From: Bacteroidota bacterium
Lineage (GTDB): Bacteria > Bacteroidota > Bacteroidia > Flavobacteriales_F > PHOS-HE28
Direction: 5' to 3'
Assembly: GCA_023418095.1 (NCBI GenBank)
Contig: JAEZDL010000161.1
Span: forward strand, 1-16,473
Length of the DNA: 16,473 nucleotides
Shown: positions 14,401 to 16,473 of the stretch, in pieces
How the letters are laid out: each line of letters starts with the position of its first letter
Position numbering within the stretch: the first letter of the stretch is position 1
Program-made: the position numbers and the translations under genes
Notes under the pieces: generated by a model
The model's database searches: none
What the model was told of the DNA's origin: nothing
Seen by the model: only the letters and a program-made list of their open reading frames with translations

Positions 14401-16473
14401 GCTGATGCGGATACGGACAACGATGGTACCGCTGATTGCCTTGGTGCCTGCGCCGGGGTCCTGTACTTGAACGCCGTGGGTAACGGATCCGACATTCCGA
14501 AGGCCTCGCTGAAGATCACCTCCCCTGTTCGCGCCTACCTTGGGAATTATGATCCGGCGATGGATAGTGATCCCGGCAGGGTGATCAAGAAAGGTGGGTC
14601 CGGTTTCGGTGAATCCAGTGCGGACCGTTTTCAACTCTGGTCCATCCACTACAACAACATCGATGGCAATGTTTCGCTCCGGTTCTGGTCCGCCATAAGG
14701 GACATGGATGTGGACAAAGGGGGAATGCTGCATATCTACCTGGCGGATTGCAATGCCACGGGCGGCGATTGCGTCCCGCTCGCAAGCGTGCTCATTTCAC
14801 GGGTGGATTGGCATGGGAACAATGCCCAGTGGATCGAGGAGAACATAAGCTTCGGCAACGTTGAGCACACCTTCGCGACGGGCCGCCACCTTGCCTTGAA
14901 AATGGTGGTGGACAATGATTCCGATGATGATATCTGGATCGCTTACGATGCGCTGTCCCATCCCGCCGCGCTGAGCGTTGGTTCCGACCAGGATGGCGAT
15001 GGTGATGGTGTTGCGGACTGCATCGACCTCTGTCCGCTCGATCCCGAGAAGCAGGCGCCCGGCAACTGTGGGTGTGGCGCACCGGAACCTGGATCGATCT
15101 GCGATGATAACGATGCCAATACCGTGGACGATCGGATCCAGGCGGATTGCAGTTGCACCGGTGATCCATTGGACTGTGCAGGTGTACCCAACGGAACCGC
15201 CACGATGGATGAATGTGGGAACTGCGTGGGTGGCGCCACCGGCGAGATAGCATGCGTGCAGGATTGTAATGGTGCATGGGGCGGAACGGCTTCCATCGAT
15301 AATTGCGGGAACTGCGTAGGCGGCGATACCGGCGAGATCGCATGCACCATGGATTGCAATGGCGTGTGGGGTGGATCGGCTTCGATCGATAACTGTGGGA
15401 ATTGCGTTGGTGGAACAACTGGCGAGATCGCGTGCACCATGGATTGCAACGGCGATTGGGGTGGATCGGCTTCGATCGACAACTGCGGGAACTGCGTCGG
15501 TGGGAACACCGGCGAGATCGCTTGCATCATGGATTGCAACGGCGATTGGGGTGGATCGGCTTCGATCGATAACTGCGGGAATTGCGTAGGTGGCGATACC
15601 GGTGAGATCGCGTGCACCATGGATTGCAATGGCGTGTGGGGTGGATCGGCTTCGATCGATAACTGCGGCAACTGCGTTGGTGGGAACACCGGTGAAGTCG
15701 CATGCATCCAGGACTGCAACGGCGATTGGGGTGGAACGGCGTATTACGACAATTGCGGCGTTTGTGTGGGAGGAACTACGGACAACAGTCCGTGTGCCCA
15801 GGATTGCAATGACCAGTGGGGCGGAAATGCCTACTTCGATAATTGCGGAACCTGTGTTGGTGGCAGCACTGGTGAACTACCCTGTATCCAGGACTGCAAT
15901 GGCGATTGGGGCGGATCGGCTTCGATCGATAACTGCGGGAACTGTGTTGGTGGTAATACAGGAGAAGCGGCTTGCATTCAGGATTGCAATGGCGATTGGG
16001 GCGGATCAGCTTCGATCGATAACTGCGGAAATTGCGTTGGCGGAAACACCGGAGAGACCGCGTGCATTCAAGACTGCAACGGCGTGTGGGGCGGATCGGC
16101 TTCGATCGATAACTGCGGAAATTGCGTTGGTGGAACGACTGGCGAGATCGCTTGCATCCAAGATTGCAACGGCGATTGGGGTGGATCAGCTTCGATCGAT
16201 AATTGTGGGAATTGCGCTGGTGGGAACACCGGAGAAGTCGCATGCATCATGGACTGCAATGGCGTGTGGGGTGGATCGGCTTCGATCGATAACTGTGGGA
16301 ATTGCGTTGGTGGGAACACCGGAGAAGTCGCATGCATCATGGACTGCAACGGCGTGTGGGGGGGATCGGCTTCGATCGATAACTGTGGGAATTGCGGTGG
16401 TGGAAACACTGGCGAGATCGCTTGCATACAAGATTGCAACGGCGACTGGGGCGGATCGGCTTCGATCGATAAC
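11407..16473 (+). CDS. Giant secreted SBBP/HYR/TSP3 protein with 30-residue Cys-rich repeats (3' end outside window)
   Basis: Open for 1689 codons to the window edge, with no in-frame stop. Residues 1 to about 30 form a signal peptide (IQKAILLIVLALEF, then GNAQ). About 31-490 hold at least eight propeller-like units with IY(A/I)TG(T/G)(Y/F) strands, as in SBBP repeat proteins. About 491-640 are a discoidin-like or unassigned sandwich, then one GTWSGQG module and an Ig-like domain (to about 778). Two HYR domains span about 780-935. Calcium-binding TSP3-type repeats (DTDGDGDG..DC) span about 936-1018. An unassigned domain covers about 1019-1190, followed by another TSP3 unit, a CDDNDANTVDD motif and the cysteine repeats from about 1256. 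A T9SS sorting domain would be expected past the edge but cannot be seen. An in-frame ATG at 11374 adds 11 basic residues; 11407 gives the more normal signal peptide. The role is probably surface adhesion or matrix, which is inference. Confidence 0.92.
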   Translation, partial: MLPRSAKGTIQKAILLIVLALEFGTGNAQPFTWNWSYAADNGSVEYVSELAVDKTSGSIYATGTYDHSSFLDLEPGPFGLSSVSGSTDAFLVKLSATGNVIWRKKLGGSGTDGSSSVAIGPNGNIYITGGFNGTLSSNLVANVLGSLISYGNMDMFVACYAPSGDLLWMEKGGSTDADRGVSIAVNSSGVFVQGIIRRQATFGNITVSPGVNGKDHVFLARYPLTGGSPQWVLQGFSAQDNVPGKLACDESSVFATGSFKAASLAWRTNNGALISNVVCSNDNQNIYISSIGNTGGVNWHVAVNDPGTQCAGNAIEADCGRIFISGNVHANAVFPGGQTIPSATGEHDMLFVAALEKTNGTTAWVRTASSPNDHTAEGTDLHIGDDKNLYLSGQFDGSIILDDSTSFVGQNGLEMFIARLSPFGDWIWASHGSATGDEKPLSIATHTGGKIYLAGTYQQGIQFGTTSYLHSNDLNLFVARATMNNGSAWANDPSNWTSPGPVCSNAGPIDLGEQLEGDAVAIPSASGVNGAVNLLEKDGLVAWFDSTESAAVVDLADTILAGTDYSIRWSRAASGSARLQISYSQDGSSWTAHGSTPQSTSDPLTDQEFTAPVTFRYLKFKRPASNPNAAFKVDGITSRTSTMVTGTWSGQGVDADGLFDPTDLSGPIPVTYTITLGSCSFSTTRSILVTSPASALITGTSVACTASPSIQLSLSGSTPMATVNTWQKSIDGITWTDLPGTASTTLTSTIAQNCFFRASLNSAGCGNSYTDPHAVTFHGSAELTCPADTVLTANTATCSAALEYEALLQGDCGAGSIAYTHPSGTIFPIGTTTAAVSAMTDGNEVATCSFNVTVIDLQQPQITCPASIVQLSTPNQCGRVVHFNASATDCSTATLSYSHASGSSFPIGTTTVIVSATDATGLTNSCTFTITINDIDTDGDLVADCSDGCPFDPLKTAPGSCGCGTPDTDGDGDGLADCNDGCPGDPLKTNPGTCGCGVADADTDNDGTADCLGACAGVLYLNAVGNGSDIPKASLKITSPVRAYLGNYDPAMDSDPGRVIKKGGSGFGESSADRFQLWSIHYNNIDGNVSLRFWSAIRDMDVDKGGMLHIYLADCNATGGDCVPLASVLISRVDWHGNNAQWIEENISFGNVEHTFATGRHLALKMVVDNDSDDDIWIAYDALSHPAALSVGSDQDGDGDGVADCIDLCPLDPEKQAPGNCGCGAPEPGSICDDNDANTVDDRIQADCSCTGDPLDCAGVPNGTATMDECGNCVGGATGEIACVQDCNGAWGGTASIDNCGNCVGGDTGEIACTMDCNGVWGGSASIDNCGNCVGGTTGEIACTMDCNGDWGGSASIDNCGNCVGGNTGEIACIMDCNGDWGGSASIDNCGNCVGGDTGEIACTMDCNGVWGGSASIDNCGNCVGGNTGEVACIQDCNGDWGGTAYYDNCGVCVGGTTDNSPCAQDCNDQWGGNAYFDNCGTCVGGSTGELPCIQDCNGDWGGSASIDNCGNCVGGNTGEAACIQDCNGDWGGSASIDNCGNCVGGNTGETACIQDCNGVWGGSASIDNCGNCVGGTTGEIACIQDCNGDWGGSASIDNCGNCAGGNTGEVACIMDCNGVWGGSASIDNCGNCVGGNTGEVACIMDCNGVWGGSASIDNCGNCGGGNTGEIACIQDCNGDWGGSASIDN
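14211..14460 (+). other. Thrombospondin type 3-like calcium-binding repeats (within giant CDS)
   Basis: Three Asp-rich units of the form D(T/A)D.DGD..ADC...CP.DP.K...G.CGCG encode the acidic loops typical of TSP3 repeats, which bind Ca2+. A fourth unit (DQDGDGDGVADC) follows at 14986-15078 after an unassigned domain. Confidence 0.75.
14461..14975 (+). other. Unassigned domain inserted between two TSP3 blocks (within giant CDS)
   Basis: About 170 residues with alternating hydrophobic strands, few Cys, and the landmarks LGNYDPAMDSDPG, FRFxLW-like FQLWSIHY, LRFWSAIRDMDVDKGG and DDDIWIAYDAL. It reads as a beta-sandwich with several acidic clusters. I do not recognise the family; a carbohydrate-binding or lectin-like fold is possible but only a guess. 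Confidence 0.45.
15172..16473 (+). repeat. Tandem 90-bp repeat array coding four-Cys 30-residue units (14 full + 1 partial)
   Basis: Units start at 15172 and every 90 bp thereafter to 16432, with no insertion or deletion in any copy. The consensus protein unit is DCNG-D/V-WGGSASIDNC, then GNCVGGNTGEIACIQ, giving four Cys per unit at positions 2, 15, 18 and 28. The first unit (15172) is degenerate; units 7 and 8 (15712-15891) are divergent. The remaining units are nearly identical at the DNA level, especially the half coding WGGSASIDN. The array continues beyond the window. Period is a multiple of three, so reading frame is kept and the antisense frames also stay open. Similar Cys-rich GG..DNCG.CVGG repeats are known in large secreted Bacteroidota proteins. 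Confidence 0.97.

Noticed and set aside
14792..16439. Several long minus-strand ORFs over the Cys-repeat array (up to about 258 aa)
   Set aside because: The 90-bp period is a multiple of three and the unit lacks antisense stops, so all such frames stay open by construction. The sense strand holds the signal peptide and recognisable domains.
15172..16473. CRISPR-like array of regularly spaced repeats
   Set aside because: The period is a uniform 90 bp with similarity over the whole unit and coding constraint throughout; there are no unique spacers and no cas genes.

Overview
The window looks like a chromosomal segment of a Bacteroidota bacterium, probably Flavobacteriales-like, with unusually high GC for that group (mid-50s percent by eye). 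The main evidence is two very large secreted modular proteins. One is built of PKD and Ig-like repeats and ends in a gliding-motility/CHU_C-type domain, the type B sorting signal of the type IX secretion system (T9SS). The other combines SBBP-like propeller blades, HYR and thrombospondin-3 modules and a long cysteine-rich repeat. Shine-Dalgarno sequences are weak or absent, which also fits Bacteroidota. Genus-level assignment is not possible from the sequence alone.

Layout. At the left edge (45-911, +) is a six-helix voltage-gated K+ channel with a C-terminal zinc ribbon. Its 3' end overlaps by 22 bp, tail to tail, the 2034-residue PKD/T9SS protein (890-6994, -). Upstream of that gene, on the same strand, are two tandem paralogous alpha/beta hydrolases (7079-7732 and 7747-8379), histidine ammonia-lyase hutH (8418-9920) and histidyl-tRNA synthetase hisS (9917-11284). 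Gaps along this minus-strand series are short: hisS/hutH overlap by 4 bp, then 38 bp, 14 bp and 84 bp. The set hisS > hutH > hydrolase > hydrolase could be one transcript, perhaps continuing into the giant gene. A compact divergent intergenic region (about 90-120 bp) separates hisS from a plus-strand giant secreted-protein gene (11407 onward) that is still open at the right edge after 1689 codons. It ends in at least 14 perfect-length 90-bp (30-residue, four-Cys) repeats.

How the genes relate. hisS and hutH share histidine as substrate, one charging it onto tRNA and the other deaminating it to urocanate, and they are translationally coupled. The two giant proteins are predicted to be exported and to act at or outside the cell surface. 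The channel and the hydrolases have no evident pathway link to them.

The most striking non-gene signal is the density of the palindrome GATC. I counted 26 in the first 960 bp, about seven times the one-in-256 chance rate. It is similarly dense in genes on both strands and in the hisS upstream region. I see no phage, IS, CRISPR, tRNA, rRNA or defence-system gene, and I could not find a convincing undescribed multi-gene system. The best candidates for a second look are the GATC bias, the homogenised Cys-repeat array and the hisS-hutH coupling.
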